64,000 bases of DNA from NCBI RefSeq assembly GCF_000731095.1, contig NZ_JMTZ01000021.1, forward strand, positions 1 through 64,000. The letters are read 5' to 3'. Made by a program: the position numbers and the translations under genes. Each line of letters starts with the position of its first letter. Within the stretch, counting starts at the first letter, position 1. Of this stretch, positions 53,403 through 62,954 are shown piece after piece. The notes under the pieces were generated by a model. It worked only from the letters and a program-made list of their open reading frames with translations, had not been told where the DNA came from and made no database searches. This DNA is from Lysobacter antibioticus. GTDB taxonomy: Bacteria; Pseudomonadota; Gammaproteobacteria; Xanthomonadales; Xanthomonadaceae.

Positions 53403-55664
53403 ATGAAACAGTGGATGTGGGCGTCCGTGGTCTTGCTGGCAGCGTGCCAGCCCCCGCAGGCTCAGCGCGCAGGGCAGGAGCGCGAAGGCGAGCGCGCAGG
53501 CAGGACCGCGGTAGCGACCGTGCCGGCCGCGTCGCGGGCCGTACCGGAAGGGCAGTTGTGGGCCTACGACCGCAGCGTTGCCCCGCGCCGGGTCGGGGCC
53601 ATGCAGTGGCATGCGGTGACGCTGAGCCGACGCCATGCGCTGGCTGCCGCGCAGACCCAAGGACGGCTGAGCGTGCCGACGCCGGACGGGCGCAGCCTGC
53701 CGTTCCGCTTCGAGCATCAGCGCAGCGACGGCGATCATTGGAGCTGGATCGGGCACGCCGAAAGCGGTCCGGCGGATGCGCGCGCGCTGTTGGTGTTCGG
53801 CCCCTACGGCGCGACAGGCACCGTCGCGGAAGCGGACGGCTCGGCATGGCAACTGGCCACGTTCGAGGGGCGCACTTGGGTCGGGCGCGCGCAGGCCCTC
53901 GGCCCCGCAGCAACGCTCGCGGACGCGGTCAGCTTCGAAACCGACTATTTGATGCCGCCGGTCGACCGGCCGGCCGATACAGCGGCCGGCGGGCCCGCGG
54001 ACCAACAGGCCATCGTCGATCTGGTGATCGGCTACACCCCGGGCTACGCGAGCGTGTTCGAGGACCGCGCCCGCGCGGAATCGGACCTGTACAACCTGCA
54101 GGCCACGATCAACAACGCCTTGTACGTCAGCACGATCAACGCCCGCGTGCGCATCGTGCACGCGATGCAGGTCGAGTATCCGGACAGCAACGCCAATTTC
54201 CAGGTCCTGCGCGAAATGACCGGCGCCGACGGCGTGGCCGTGGCGCCGGCGTTCTCGGCGCTGCGCCAGGCGCGCGACACTTACGGCGGCGACCTGGTTC
54301 TGCTGGTGCGCAACCAGGGCCTGCAGACCGATCGGGCCTGCGGCGCGTCGTGGCTGATCGGCGGCAACCTGAAAGGCATCGACGCTTCCGATGCCGGCCT
54401 GGGCTATCTGGTGTGGAACTACACCGGCGCGCAGTCGATGCCTTACTGCCACCCGTTCGCCGCACCGCACGTGATCGGGCACAGCTTCGGCCTGCAGCAC
54501 GACCGCGCCAGCGCGAGCCCGCGCGGGGTGTTGGAATACGGTGCGACGCCGTACGCGTTCGGCTACGTCCATGGCAACCCGGGTTACGGCCAGACCCGCA
54601 CCGCGATGGCGTATCCGTTCCAGGTCGATGCCAGCTATTCGTATACCTACTCGACCCCGGACATCACCTGTCACCCCGCCTCGCCCTGCGTGCTCGGGGT
54701 GGCGAACGAGGCCGACAACGTGCGTACCGCGCGCCAGACCATCCCGGTCGTCGCCAGTTTCCGTCCGCGCAAGGTGCTCGGCGGTGTGGTGAGCGGCGAT
54801 TTCGACGCCGGCGGCACCGGCGATGTTTACTGGCGCAATCCCGGGACGCAGGAATTCGCCTACTGGCTCGATCCTATAGCGAGTCAACGCTCTGCCGGCT
54901 TCTACATGCAGGCCGAGTACGAGGTGGCGGGCATCGGCGACTTCACCGGCGACGGCCGCAGCGACGTGCTGTGGAAGAGCGATGCCTACAAGTACCTGGT
55001 GCTGTGGGTGGCCAAGGACAACGGCTACGAGCAGCGCGGCATCGGCGGCTTTGAGCCGGGCATGAGCTTCGTCGGCATCGGCGACTTCGACGGCGACGAG
55101 AAGCAGGACCTGATGTGGCGCAGCTACGGCGCCGAGTTGCTCAAGGTCTGGACCATGAACGGCGCGCAGATCCGTTCGCAGTTCGTCGCCGCGATGCCGC
55201 AGTGGTACCAGGTGCTGAGCATCGGCGACTACAACGGCGACGGGTACAGCGACGCGATCTATGCCGATTCGAACGAGGTCAATCTGTATCTCAACAACGG
55301 CGCTGGTTTTGCCGGCCAACGGATCTCCGCACGGCCGCAAGGCTGGACCTTCCTGGGCAGCGGCGATCTCAACAACGACAGGCGCGACGACCTGATCTGG
55401 CAGAACGGCGCCCGTACCGCGGTCAGCTACTGGACCATGGACGGCGCCCGCATTCTCGGCAACCCGTCGCTGACCACCTATCCGGATCGGCGCTTCATCG
55501 CCGCGCGCCACGTCGGTGGCAATCCGTCCGCCGAGCTGATCTGGCTGGAGCCGGCCTACAACGCCGAGTCGTCGCCGAATTTGAAGATCACCGTGGTTGA
55601 CGCCCCGTACTTGCCGGGCGCGACCCATAGCTTGCCGTTCCCGTCCGGCTGGGAACCGCGCTGA
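53403..55664 (+). CDS. Reprolysin-like lipoprotein with HVxxH site (copy 3)
   Basis: A 753-residue paralog. The lipobox is LLAAC (MKQWMWASVVLLAAC). The zinc site reads H356-V357-I-G-H-S-F-G-L-Q-H-D, so the catalytic Glu is Val. The Met-turn TRTAMAYPF and the Cys pair (RACGASWLIGG, MPYCHPF) remain. Its protease and propeller parts are most like copy 2 (same DFTGDGRSDVLWKS and GGFEPGMSFVG phrases), which points to local duplication. Translation probably starts at 53403, where the signal peptide begins; the open frame upstream is a shadow of copy 2. Confidence 0.85.
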   Translation: MKQWMWASVVLLAACQPPQAQRAGQEREGERAGRTAVATVPAASRAVPEGQLWAYDRSVAPRRVGAMQWHAVTLSRRHALAAAQTQGRLSVPTPDGRSLPFRFEHQRSDGDHWSWIGHAESGPADARALLVFGPYGATGTVAEADGSAWQLATFEGRTWVGRAQALGPAATLADAVSFETDYLMPPVDRPADTAAGGPADQQAIVDLVIGYTPGYASVFEDRARAESDLYNLQATINNALYVSTINARVRIVHAMQVEYPDSNANFQVLREMTGADGVAVAPAFSALRQARDTYGGDLVLLVRNQGLQTDRACGASWLIGGNLKGIDASDAGLGYLVWNYTGAQSMPYCHPFAAPHVIGHSFGLQHDRASASPRGVLEYGATPYAFGYVHGNPGYGQTRTAMAYPFQVDASYSYTYSTPDITCHPASPCVLGVANEADNVRTARQTIPVVASFRPRKVLGGVVSGDFDAGGTGDVYWRNPGTQEFAYWLDPIASQRSAGFYMQAEYEVAGIGDFTGDGRSDVLWKSDAYKYLVLWVAKDNGYEQRGIGGFEPGMSFVGIGDFDGDEKQDLMWRSYGAELLKVWTMNGAQIRSQFVAAMPQWYQVLSIGDYNGDGYSDAIYADSNEVNLYLNNGAGFAGQRISARPQGWTFLGSGDLNNDRRDDLIWQNGARTAVSYWTMDGARILGNPSLTTYPDRRFIAARHVGGNPSAELIWLEPAYNAESSPNLKITVVDAPYLPGATHSLPFPSGWEPR

Positions 55665-55729
55665 GACAATTTGCCGCCGTACGGCGACCAGCGCAGCCGC
55701 AATCGAGCGACAACGAAATGGAGCAAGCA

Positions 55730-58024
55730 ATGCGCAGCAAAATCCAATTGGGTGCCGCCCTGTTGCTCGGGCTTGCGGCGGGCGCCTGCACCGCGCCCAA
55801 CCCGCCCGTCGCGGCGGCTCGGCCGGCAGGCGCGTCGTTGGTCGCCGCGCCTGCCGCTACGGCCGCATCGGTGCCGCCACCGGCGTACGCCGATGCGCGA
55901 AGCCGCTTGGCCGGGCTGGCCGACCGCGGCGAACTGCTGTCGTACTCGCGCGCCACGCCGGCGCGACGCGAAAGCGGATTCGTCTGGCATCGGGTCGGCG
56001 GGATCAGCCAGGCGCATGCGCGTGCCGCGACGGCCGGCGGCCGCCTGCGCCTGACCACGCCTTCCGGGCAGCTTCTGGACTACGCGTACGAGGAACAGGT
56101 CCGGCACGACAACGGCGATTGGACCTGGGTCGGCCGCGCCGCCAACGGCAACGCCGGCGAGCGCGCGACCGTCACCTTCGGCGCCGACGCAGTGTTCGGC
56201 ACCTTCGCCGTACCCGGCCAGAGCGCCTTGCGCCTGATCACGCGCGACGGCGCCGCCTGGGCAGTGGAAGCCGACCCCGCCGCGGCCCAACCCGCTGCCG
56301 CCGCCGCGGCCGCGGCCGCGCCGGACTATCTGATCCCGCCGACGGTCGCTGCGGACAAGCTTCCCGATGCGCCGGCCGCGGCCAATACCGACCCGGCGAT
56401 GCGCCTGGTCGATCTGGTGGTGGGCTACACAGAGCAGGGGCCGCGTTCGGTGGTCATGACCCACCTCAACGACATGATGAGCTTCGCCAATTCGATACTG
56501 CGCAGCAGCGGCGTCAAGGCGCGTCTGCGCATGGTCAATGCCACTTACGTCGATTACTACGTCAACGACGCCAACGATCAGATCACGTTGCGGAAACTGA
56601 CCGGCAGCCCGACGGTCGCGCCGGATCCGGCCTTCGCCGGTCTGCGCGCTACGCGCGAGCAGTTCGGCGGCGACCTGGCGGTGCTGGTGCGCGACATGGT
56701 CGGCGTCGCTACCCCGGGCTGCGGCGCCTCCTGGTTGCTGGGCGCCAACCTCAAGGGCATCGAGGCCGGCGACGCGGCCTACGGCTACTCGGTGGTCAAG
56801 AACGCTTCGGGTTGCTCGGACATGTATTTCCTGCACCAGATCGCCCACAACCTCGGCGCTCAGCACGACCTGGCGACCGCCAGCGCCGGCGGCAGCGTCG
56901 AGTACGGCGCCTATCCGTATTCGTTCGACTATGTGGGCGCCACGTTCCACACCGCTCTGGCGGCCTCCAGCACGACCCGGCCGATGCAGACGCTGTCCAA
57001 CCCGCGCCGGTCCTGCGCTTATGCCGGGGACGAGGGCCCGCCGCCGCCCTGCGGCACGGCCGAAGCGGACAACGTACTGACCCTGCAGCAGACGATTCCG
57101 ATCGTGAGCCGGTTCCGGCGCAAGCTGACGCGCGGCGGTTTCGCCCGCTACGACACCGACGGCGACGGTAATCCGGAGCTGTTCTGGCGCAACAAGGGGC
57201 AGCAGCTGTTTGCCTACTGGAGCGGCATGAGCCCGCAACAGTCCTCGCAGGCGTTCGGCATGGTCTCCGCCTACCGGGTCGCCGGCATCGGCGACTTCAC
57301 CGGCGACGGTCGCGCTGACGTGTTGTGGCGCAGCGACCTGGACCGGTTCCTGGTGTTGTGGGTGGCGGTCGGCGAGGGCTTCGAGCAGCGCATCGTCGGC
57401 GGCTACGAGCCCGGGATGCACATCGTCGGAGTCGGCGATTTCAACCGCGACGAGCGTTACGACTTGCTGTGGCGCAACTACACCACCGGGCAAATGAAGG
57501 TCTGGGCGATGCGCGAGGAGCGCATCGTCGAACAGGCCGTGGCGCCGATGCCGGGCTGGATGGAGATCCTGGGTATCGGCGATTTCAACGGCGACGGCTA
57601 TAGCGACGTGGTCTACGCCGACGGCGCCAACGTCAACCTGTACGTCAACGATGCGATGCGCTTCACCGGTGCCGTGGTCGCCGGGCATCCGGGGTGGACC
57701 TACGTGGCGACGGGCGATTACAACGGCGACGGCCGCGACGATATGTACTGGGCCAATCCCGCCGGCGATACGTTGAGCCGCTGGGTCATGGACGGCCCGC
57801 GCATCACCGCCAACCCGAGCCAGACATTGCGCGCCGGGCATCAGTTGGCGGGCGTGGTGCGCGGCCCGGGCCATATCGCCGAAGCCGACGTGATCTGGGA
57901 CGTGCCCAAGGGCGGGACCAGCGTCGGCGAGCGCAATGTCGGCAGGAATACCCTGATCAACGGCTTCGATTTCATTGTCTACCACCAGTACCCGGTCGGC
58001 TGGGAGTTGCATCCGATGCGTTGA
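55730..58024 (+). CDS. Reprolysin-like lipoprotein with HQxxH site (copy 4)
   Basis: A 764-residue paralog. The signal MRSKIQLGAALLLGLAAGAC gives a lipid Cys. The zinc site is H-Q-I-A-H-N-L-G-A-Q-H-D (His369, Gln370), again without the catalytic Glu. The Met-turn region is altered: TTRPMQTLSNP, with no MAY. The N-terminal domain resembles copies 1 and 5 (LADRGELLSYSRAT, DWTWVGRA). FG-GAP/VCBS repeats are well kept (DFTGDGRADVLWRS, DYNGDGRDDMYWAN). The start at 55730 has GGAG seven bases upstream; an ATG at 55718 is also in frame. Confidence 0.84.
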   Translation: MRSKIQLGAALLLGLAAGACTAPNPPVAAARPAGASLVAAPAATAASVPPPAYADARSRLAGLADRGELLSYSRATPARRESGFVWHRVGGISQAHARAATAGGRLRLTTPSGQLLDYAYEEQVRHDNGDWTWVGRAANGNAGERATVTFGADAVFGTFAVPGQSALRLITRDGAAWAVEADPAAAQPAAAAAAAAAPDYLIPPTVAADKLPDAPAAANTDPAMRLVDLVVGYTEQGPRSVVMTHLNDMMSFANSILRSSGVKARLRMVNATYVDYYVNDANDQITLRKLTGSPTVAPDPAFAGLRATREQFGGDLAVLVRDMVGVATPGCGASWLLGANLKGIEAGDAAYGYSVVKNASGCSDMYFLHQIAHNLGAQHDLATASAGGSVEYGAYPYSFDYVGATFHTALAASSTTRPMQTLSNPRRSCAYAGDEGPPPPCGTAEADNVLTLQQTIPIVSRFRRKLTRGGFARYDTDGDGNPELFWRNKGQQLFAYWSGMSPQQSSQAFGMVSAYRVAGIGDFTGDGRADVLWRSDLDRFLVLWVAVGEGFEQRIVGGYEPGMHIVGVGDFNRDERYDLLWRNYTTGQMKVWAMREERIVEQAVAPMPGWMEILGIGDFNGDGYSDVVYADGANVNLYVNDAMRFTGAVVAGHPGWTYVATGDYNGDGRDDMYWANPAGDTLSRWVMDGPRITANPSQTLRAGHQLAGVVRGPGHIAEADVIWDVPKGGTSVGERNVGRNTLINGFDFIVYHQYPVGWELHPMR

Positions 58025-58072
58025 CCGGGCTCCGGTCGGCCATGCACGAACACGCATAGAAGCACGGTAGGG

Positions 58073-60352
58073 ATGGCGATGAACAAGTGGCTGTGGATGG
58101 CGATCCTGGCGATGTCCGGCGCAGGCTGCATCGTGGTCGACCGGGACCGCGAAGGATCGGATGCTGCCCGCACTCCGACCGTTCCGTCGCAGACGCATGT
58201 CGCCGGGAGCCGGCCGCACCTGCGTTTTGGCGTTGCGGCCGATCGCGGCGAACTGCTGGTCTATCCCGACAAGACCGTCGCGATGCGCGAGCACGGGTTG
58301 CTCTGGCATCGCATCGGCCTCAGCCAAGCGCATGCGCGCGCCGCGGTGGCCAGTGGCCGATTGCATTTGCGCACGCCCGGCGGGCGCGCGCTGAGCGTGC
58401 GTTACGAGCGCGACGCGACCGCCGCATCGGGCGATTGGACTTGGATCGGCCGCATCGACGGCGAGGCCGCGCGCGGGCGGGTCGTGCTGACCTTCGGCGT
58501 GTCGGCGGCTTACGGATCGATTTCGGTGCCGGGCGCCGCACCGTTGGAATTGACCACGCGCGACGGCGCGGCGTGGGTGGTCGAGGCGGATCCTGCGCAG
58601 GCCGCGAGCGTCGCGGCCGGCAAAGCCGCAGCGTCGTCCGACTTCCTGGTGCCGCCCGCCCCGACGCCCGGCGCGGTGCGGTCCGGAAACGGAGCGACGA
58701 TGGCGGCCGCCAGCGCCTATTCGCCGCCGTCGGCCGTGATCGACCTGGTGGTGGGAATCACCGGTCCGAACCAGGATGCGATGCTGACCAAGCTCAATCA
58801 GATGGTCGCGGTCGGCAACGACATGCTGTTCCAGAGCCTGGTCAATGCCCGGTTGCGGGTCGTGCGCACCTTGCCGGTGAACTACGCTTCCGGGTTGTCC
58901 AGCCAGGCCGTGCTGGAACGCATGAGCGGCGCGAGCGGCGTCAGCGTTGACCCTGCGTTCGACGTACTTCGCGCCGCCCGCGAAGCGCACGGCGGCGACC
59001 TGGTGGTGCTGCTGCGCGACGCCGGGAGCTCGACCGCCGATTGCGGCGCGGGTTGGCTGATAGGCGCCGGCGGACGCGGCATCAGCGCCGGCGACTCGGG
59101 CTACGGCTATTCGGTGATCAACGCCGCCTGTGCCAACACCGCCTTGATGCATCAAGTCGCGCACAACCTCGGCGCCCAGCACGATCGCGAACACGCCGGC
59201 ATCGACGGTTCGGCGGTGTCCGGCGCGTACTCGTATTCGTACGGCTACCGCTACATGAGCGGCCAGTACCCGTCCGGGAGCTTCCTGGCGTACGAAGCGG
59301 ACCGCTATCTGTGGGGCGGTTCGGTGTTCTCGAATCCGCGTATAGCCGCGCCTTGCGGCTGGACTTATTGCGGGCAGGCGGGTTACGCCGACAACGCGCT
59401 GACCTTGAACCGGACCACGCCGGTGGCCGGCGCGTTCCGCAACGAGACCGTGCGCGCCCCGGCCGCGCGCGACGATTACGACGTCAACGGCTATGCCGAC
59501 ATGTTCTGGCACAACGCGGCCGAGGCGCAGTTCTCGTACTGGCGCGGCGGCGGGACCATGTACGCTTCCGGCGCGTTCTATTCGCCGTGGCGCAAGTATC
59601 GGCCGATCGGCTTGGGCGATTTCAACACCGATTCGCGTATAGACGTGCTGTGGCGCGATCCGGACAGCGGTTCGCTGACGGTATGGACCGCTCACGAAGA
59701 CGGCTTCGTGGAGGGCTTCATCAACGAAGCCGCCAGCGGGCTCGCCTTCGTCGGCACCGGCGATTTCAACGGAGACGACAATGCCGATTTGCTGTGGCGC
59801 GACCTCGCCAAAGGCGAGATCGTGGTCTGGATCATGCGCGGGCTGTCGGTGTCCGAGCGCAGGACCGCGCCGATGCCGGCTTGGTTCGAAATCCTCGGCA
59901 TCGGCGATTTCCATGGGCGCGGCCTCAGCGACATCGTCTATGCCAGCGCCAGCGACCTGAATCTCTACGTCAACCTCAACGGCAACGGTTTCGCCGGCAC
60001 CCGCCTCGCTGCGCGTCCGGCCGGCTGGAAGTACGTCGCCACCGCGGACATGAACGACGATGGCCGCGAGGACATGTTCTGGATGTCGCCCAACGGCGAC
60101 GTGCTGAGCTATTGGCTGATGAACGGGACTGCGATCCAGGCCAATCCTAGTCTGCCGGTCGTGCCGGGCCAGAGTTTCGTGACCGCACGCAATTACAGCC
60201 CCGCGCCGGGCGCCGAATTGATCTGGAACCGCCCGCCGCGTCAGGGCGAATCCTGGCCGTCGATGGGCTACGAGTACGTCGGGGGCGGCGGCCGCCGCTA
60301 CACGGATTACAGGCCGTATCCGCCGGATTGGACGATCGTCGCCCTGTTCTGA
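58073..60352 (+). CDS. Reprolysin-like lipoprotein with HQxxH site (copy 5)
   Basis: A 759-residue paralog, most like copy 4 in its protease part. The signal is MNKWLWMAILAMSGAGC; ATG at 58073 or 58079 may be used. The zinc site H360-Q361-V-A-H-N-L-G-A-Q-H-D lacks the catalytic Glu, and the Met-turn Met is lost too (GSFLAYEAD). The repeats are the most decayed of the five: several lack the DxDxDG calcium loop (DFNTDSRIDVLWRD, DFHGRGLSDIVYAS). It is the last gene of the array. It is full length with no frameshift, so it is not a simple pseudogene. Confidence 0.84.
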   Translation: MAMNKWLWMAILAMSGAGCIVVDRDREGSDAARTPTVPSQTHVAGSRPHLRFGVAADRGELLVYPDKTVAMREHGLLWHRIGLSQAHARAAVASGRLHLRTPGGRALSVRYERDATAASGDWTWIGRIDGEAARGRVVLTFGVSAAYGSISVPGAAPLELTTRDGAAWVVEADPAQAASVAAGKAAASSDFLVPPAPTPGAVRSGNGATMAAASAYSPPSAVIDLVVGITGPNQDAMLTKLNQMVAVGNDMLFQSLVNARLRVVRTLPVNYASGLSSQAVLERMSGASGVSVDPAFDVLRAAREAHGGDLVVLLRDAGSSTADCGAGWLIGAGGRGISAGDSGYGYSVINAACANTALMHQVAHNLGAQHDREHAGIDGSAVSGAYSYSYGYRYMSGQYPSGSFLAYEADRYLWGGSVFSNPRIAAPCGWTYCGQAGYADNALTLNRTTPVAGAFRNETVRAPAARDDYDVNGYADMFWHNAAEAQFSYWRGGGTMYASGAFYSPWRKYRPIGLGDFNTDSRIDVLWRDPDSGSLTVWTAHEDGFVEGFINEAASGLAFVGTGDFNGDDNADLLWRDLAKGEIVVWIMRGLSVSERRTAPMPAWFEILGIGDFHGRGLSDIVYASASDLNLYVNLNGNGFAGTRLAARPAGWKYVATADMNDDGREDMFWMSPNGDVLSYWLMNGTAIQANPSLPVVPGQSFVTARNYSPAPGAELIWNRPPRQGESWPSMGYEYVGGGGRRYTDYRPYPPDWTIVALF

Positions 60353-60380
60353 TTACGACTGCGGCGCTAAGGCGGAAGAC

Positions 60381-60414
60381 CGACAGGCCGCCCGAGGGCG
60401 GTCTGCCGGTTGCG
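60381..60414. terminator. Imperfect bidirectional hairpin
   Basis: ACCGACAGGCCGCC and GGCGGTCTGCCGGT pair with two mismatches, between the end of protease copy 5 and the convergent ETF dehydrogenase gene. Confidence 0.5.
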
Positions 60415-60435
60415 GCGATCGCTACGCGGAGCCGT

Positions 60436-62085
60436 TCAGAGGTTCTGGTAATTCGGCCCCGAACCGCCTTCCGGTGTGACCCAGTTGATGATCTCGTACG
60501 GGTCCTTGATGTCGCAGGTCTTGCAGTGCACGCAGTTCGCCGAGTTGATCTGCAGGCGCTTGGCGCCGGCTTCTTCGACGATCTCGTAGACGCCGGCCGG
60601 GCAGAAGCGCGTGCAGGGGTTGCCGTATTCCTCGGCGCACTGGGTGATGCAGATGTTGGTGTCGGCGACCTTGAGGTGCACCGGCTGGTCTTCGTCGTGC
60701 TCGGTGGCGGCGAAGTACACCGAGGCGAGGCGATCGCGCGGCGCCAGGCTGCGATCCACGTAATCGCGCTTGGGCTTCTCGGCCTCGCCGAGTTTCTGCA
60801 ACGACGACCAGTCGGCCTTGTTCTTCAGGGTCCACGGCGAGAGTCCGCCGGTGACGGTTTCCCAGGCGGCGTTGAGCATGCCGAACCACAGGCCGCGCTT
60901 GAACGCGGGCTTGATGTTGCGGACCTTCTTGAGTTCGGCCATCGCATCGGAGGCGCGCAGCTTGGCGTCGAAGCCTTCGCTGCTCAGCGACTGCGCCAGG
61001 TGTTCGGCGGCGAGCATGCCGGAGCGGATCGCCTGGTGGGTGCCCTTGACCTTGGGCACGTTGAGCAGGCCGGCGGTGTCGCCGATCAGCAGCGCGCCGG
61101 GCATCTCGACCTTCGGCAGCGACTGGTAACCGCCGGTGACGATGGCGCGCGCGCCGGCCGATACCAGGTTGCCGCCTTCCAGCAGCGGTTTGACCATCGG
61201 GTGGTTCTTCCATTGCTGGAAGGCCTCCCACGGTTTGTAGTCGGGGTCGCGGTAATCCAGGCCGCTGACGTAGCCGAGCGCGATGCGGCCCTTGTCGAGG
61301 TGATACAGGAAACTGCCGCCGTAGGTGTGGCTGTCGGCCGGCCAGCCGAAGCTGTGCACGATCTTGCCCGGGCTGACCCGGTCTTCCGGCACCTGCCACA
61401 GTTCCTTGATGCCAATCGAATAACCCTGCGGGTCGCTGTCGGCGTCGAGCTTGAAGCGCTTGATCAGGCGCTTGGTCAGATGGCCGCGCGCGCCTTCGGC
61501 GAACACGGTGACCTTGGCGCGGATGTCGATGCCGGCGGTGAAGCCGGACTTGTGGCTGCCGTCCTTGGCGATGCCCATGTCGCCGATGCGCACGCCGGCG
61601 ACGCGGCCGTCGGGGTCGTGCAGGGTCTCGGCGGCGGCGAAGCCGGGGTAGATCTCGACGCCGAGGGCTTCGGCCTGCGGCGCCAGCCAGGCGCACATCG
61701 CGCCGAGGCTGACGATGACGTTGCCCTGGTTGTGCATGCCCGGCGGCACCGGCAGCTTGCGCCCGCCGGTCTTGCTGAGCAGCCAGAACTCGTCGTCGGT
61801 GGCCGGCACGCAGATCGGCGGCGGGTTGTCGCGCCAGTTCGGCAGCAGCGCGTCCAGCGGTCCGGTCTCGATCACCGCGCCGGACAGGATGTGCGCACCG
61901 ATGGTGCTGGATTTTTCGATCACGCAGACCGACAGCTCCGGATTGAGCTGCTTGAGCCGGATCGCGAACGACAGCCCGGCCGGGCCGGCGCCGACGGTGA
62001 CGACGTCGTACTCCATGACGTCGCGTTCGATTTCGATGGCTGGCGTGTCGGACGGCTGGACCGTATCGATCGGCTGTTCGCTCAT
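60436..62085 (-). CDS. etfD: Electron transfer flavoprotein-ubiquinone oxidoreductase
   Basis: A 549-residue membrane-bound flavoprotein that passes electrons from reduced ETF to ubiquinone. The N-terminal FAD motif is VVTVGAGPAGLSFAIRL. The substrate-binding part has GAHILSGAVIETGPLDALLP. The C-terminal ferredoxin domain holds the 4Fe-4S cluster ligands (CAEEYGNPCTRFCPAGVYEI, NCVHCKTCDIKDP) and the terminal NWVTPEGGSGPNY. Length is typical. Start at 62085 (MSEQPIDTVQ); the longer upstream frame is not coding. It is the partner of EtfAB encoded 18 kb away. Confidence 0.96.
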   Translation of the reverse strand: MSEQPIDTVQPSDTPAIEIERDVMEYDVVTVGAGPAGLSFAIRLKQLNPELSVCVIEKSSTIGAHILSGAVIETGPLDALLPNWRDNPPPICVPATDDEFWLLSKTGGRKLPVPPGMHNQGNVIVSLGAMCAWLAPQAEALGVEIYPGFAAAETLHDPDGRVAGVRIGDMGIAKDGSHKSGFTAGIDIRAKVTVFAEGARGHLTKRLIKRFKLDADSDPQGYSIGIKELWQVPEDRVSPGKIVHSFGWPADSHTYGGSFLYHLDKGRIALGYVSGLDYRDPDYKPWEAFQQWKNHPMVKPLLEGGNLVSAGARAIVTGGYQSLPKVEMPGALLIGDTAGLLNVPKVKGTHQAIRSGMLAAEHLAQSLSSEGFDAKLRASDAMAELKKVRNIKPAFKRGLWFGMLNAAWETVTGGLSPWTLKNKADWSSLQKLGEAEKPKRDYVDRSLAPRDRLASVYFAATEHDEDQPVHLKVADTNICITQCAEEYGNPCTRFCPAGVYEIVEEAGAKRLQINSANCVHCKTCDIKDPYEIINWVTPEGGSGPNYQNL

Positions 62086-62316
62086 GCTGGCGGGACTCTG
62101 GCGTGCGATCCGCATATTGTCGCGGGTTTGCGGCGGCAGCGCCAAATGTGACCCCGTCGGCGCCGCGCTGCGCCGGCGTTTAAAACGCTTTGCGTACTGT
62201 TGCGCACGCGTTCCCGGACGTTCGCGGCGAGGGGCGTATGGAGGCCGGGCGATGGCCGCCGGGCGGGCGCAAGATCCGGATCGCGAGGCCCGCGCGACGC
62301 GTGCTAGCGTGCCGCC

Positions 62317-62910
62317 ATGCCCTTGCAACGCCTGCCTCTGGAAGACGCCGAACTGGCTTTCGATCCGCACTGGCTGGAGCGCGCCGCCGCCGATGCCCTG
62401 TACGCCGCCCTGGTGGAAGACATCCGCTGGGAGGTACACCGCATCCGCCTGTTCGGGCGCGAGCACGATTCGCCGCGGCTCAGCAGTTGGATCGGCGACC
62501 CCGAGGCGCACTACCGCTACTCCGGCGCCGACTTCCGTCCGTATCCCTGGCCCGCTGCGCTGGCGCCGATCCGCGAGCGGCTGATGCGCGAGCTCGGGGT
62601 CGGCTTCAACAGCGTGCTCGCCAATCGCTACCGCAATGGCCGCGATGCGATGGGCTGGCACAGCGACGACGAGCGCGAGCTCGGGCCGAGGCCGGTGATT
62701 GCGTCCTTGAGCCTCGGGGCGACGCGCCGCTTCGCGTTCAAGCATCGGCGCCGTGCGGAATTGAAGGGCGCCTTGGAACTGGGGCACGGCAGTTTGTTGG
62801 TGATGTCGGGGTCGACCCAGGCGAATTTTCGCCATGCGCTGCCGCGCACGGCGCGGCCGGTGGGCGAGCGGATCAACCTGACGTTCCGGGTAATCGGGCC
62901 GCGGGTGTGA
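62317..62910 (+). CDS. AlkB-like 2-oxoglutarate/Fe(II) dioxygenase
   Basis: A 197-residue protein of the bacterial AlkB-2 like group, which removes alkyl groups from DNA or RNA bases by oxidation. The iron ligands are His115 and Asp117 (GWHSDDE) and His173 (NFRHALPRT); the oxoglutarate Arg is in INLTFRVI. RLFGREHDSPRLSSWIGDPEAHYRYSG is a base-flipping-side segment found in ALKBH2/3-like proteins. Single gene, no ada nearby. Confidence 0.9.
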   Translation: MPLQRLPLEDAELAFDPHWLERAAADALYAALVEDIRWEVHRIRLFGREHDSPRLSSWIGDPEAHYRYSGADFRPYPWPAALAPIRERLMRELGVGFNSVLANRYRNGRDAMGWHSDDERELGPRPVIASLSLGATRRFAFKHRRRAELKGALELGHGSLLVMSGSTQANFRHALPRTARPVGERINLTFRVIGPRV

Positions 62911-62954
62911 CAGGGCATTGGTTCTGTGCGGGTGACGCAGTCGGTGCGTTGGCG

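Noticed and set aside
49678-53913. Minus-strand open frame of 1411 codons across the protease array
   Set aside because: It runs antisense to genes with clear signal peptides, zinc motifs and repeats, and its composition (Arg, Ala, Asp and His-rich without domains) is the usual shadow of high-GC coding DNA.
55556-59914. Minus-strand open frame of 1452 codons
   Set aside because: Antisense shadow of protease copies 4 and 5. No start context, domain or signal peptide.
53403-60352. Calling protease copies 3-5 pseudogenes
   Set aside because: All are full length, in frame, with intact signal peptides and ribosome sites. Loss of one catalytic residue with zinc ligands kept argues for changed function, not decay to a pseudogene.
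60328-62151. Plus-strand 607-codon frame opposite the ETF dehydrogenase
   Set aside because: Antisense to a well-supported gene with FAD and 4Fe-4S motifs.
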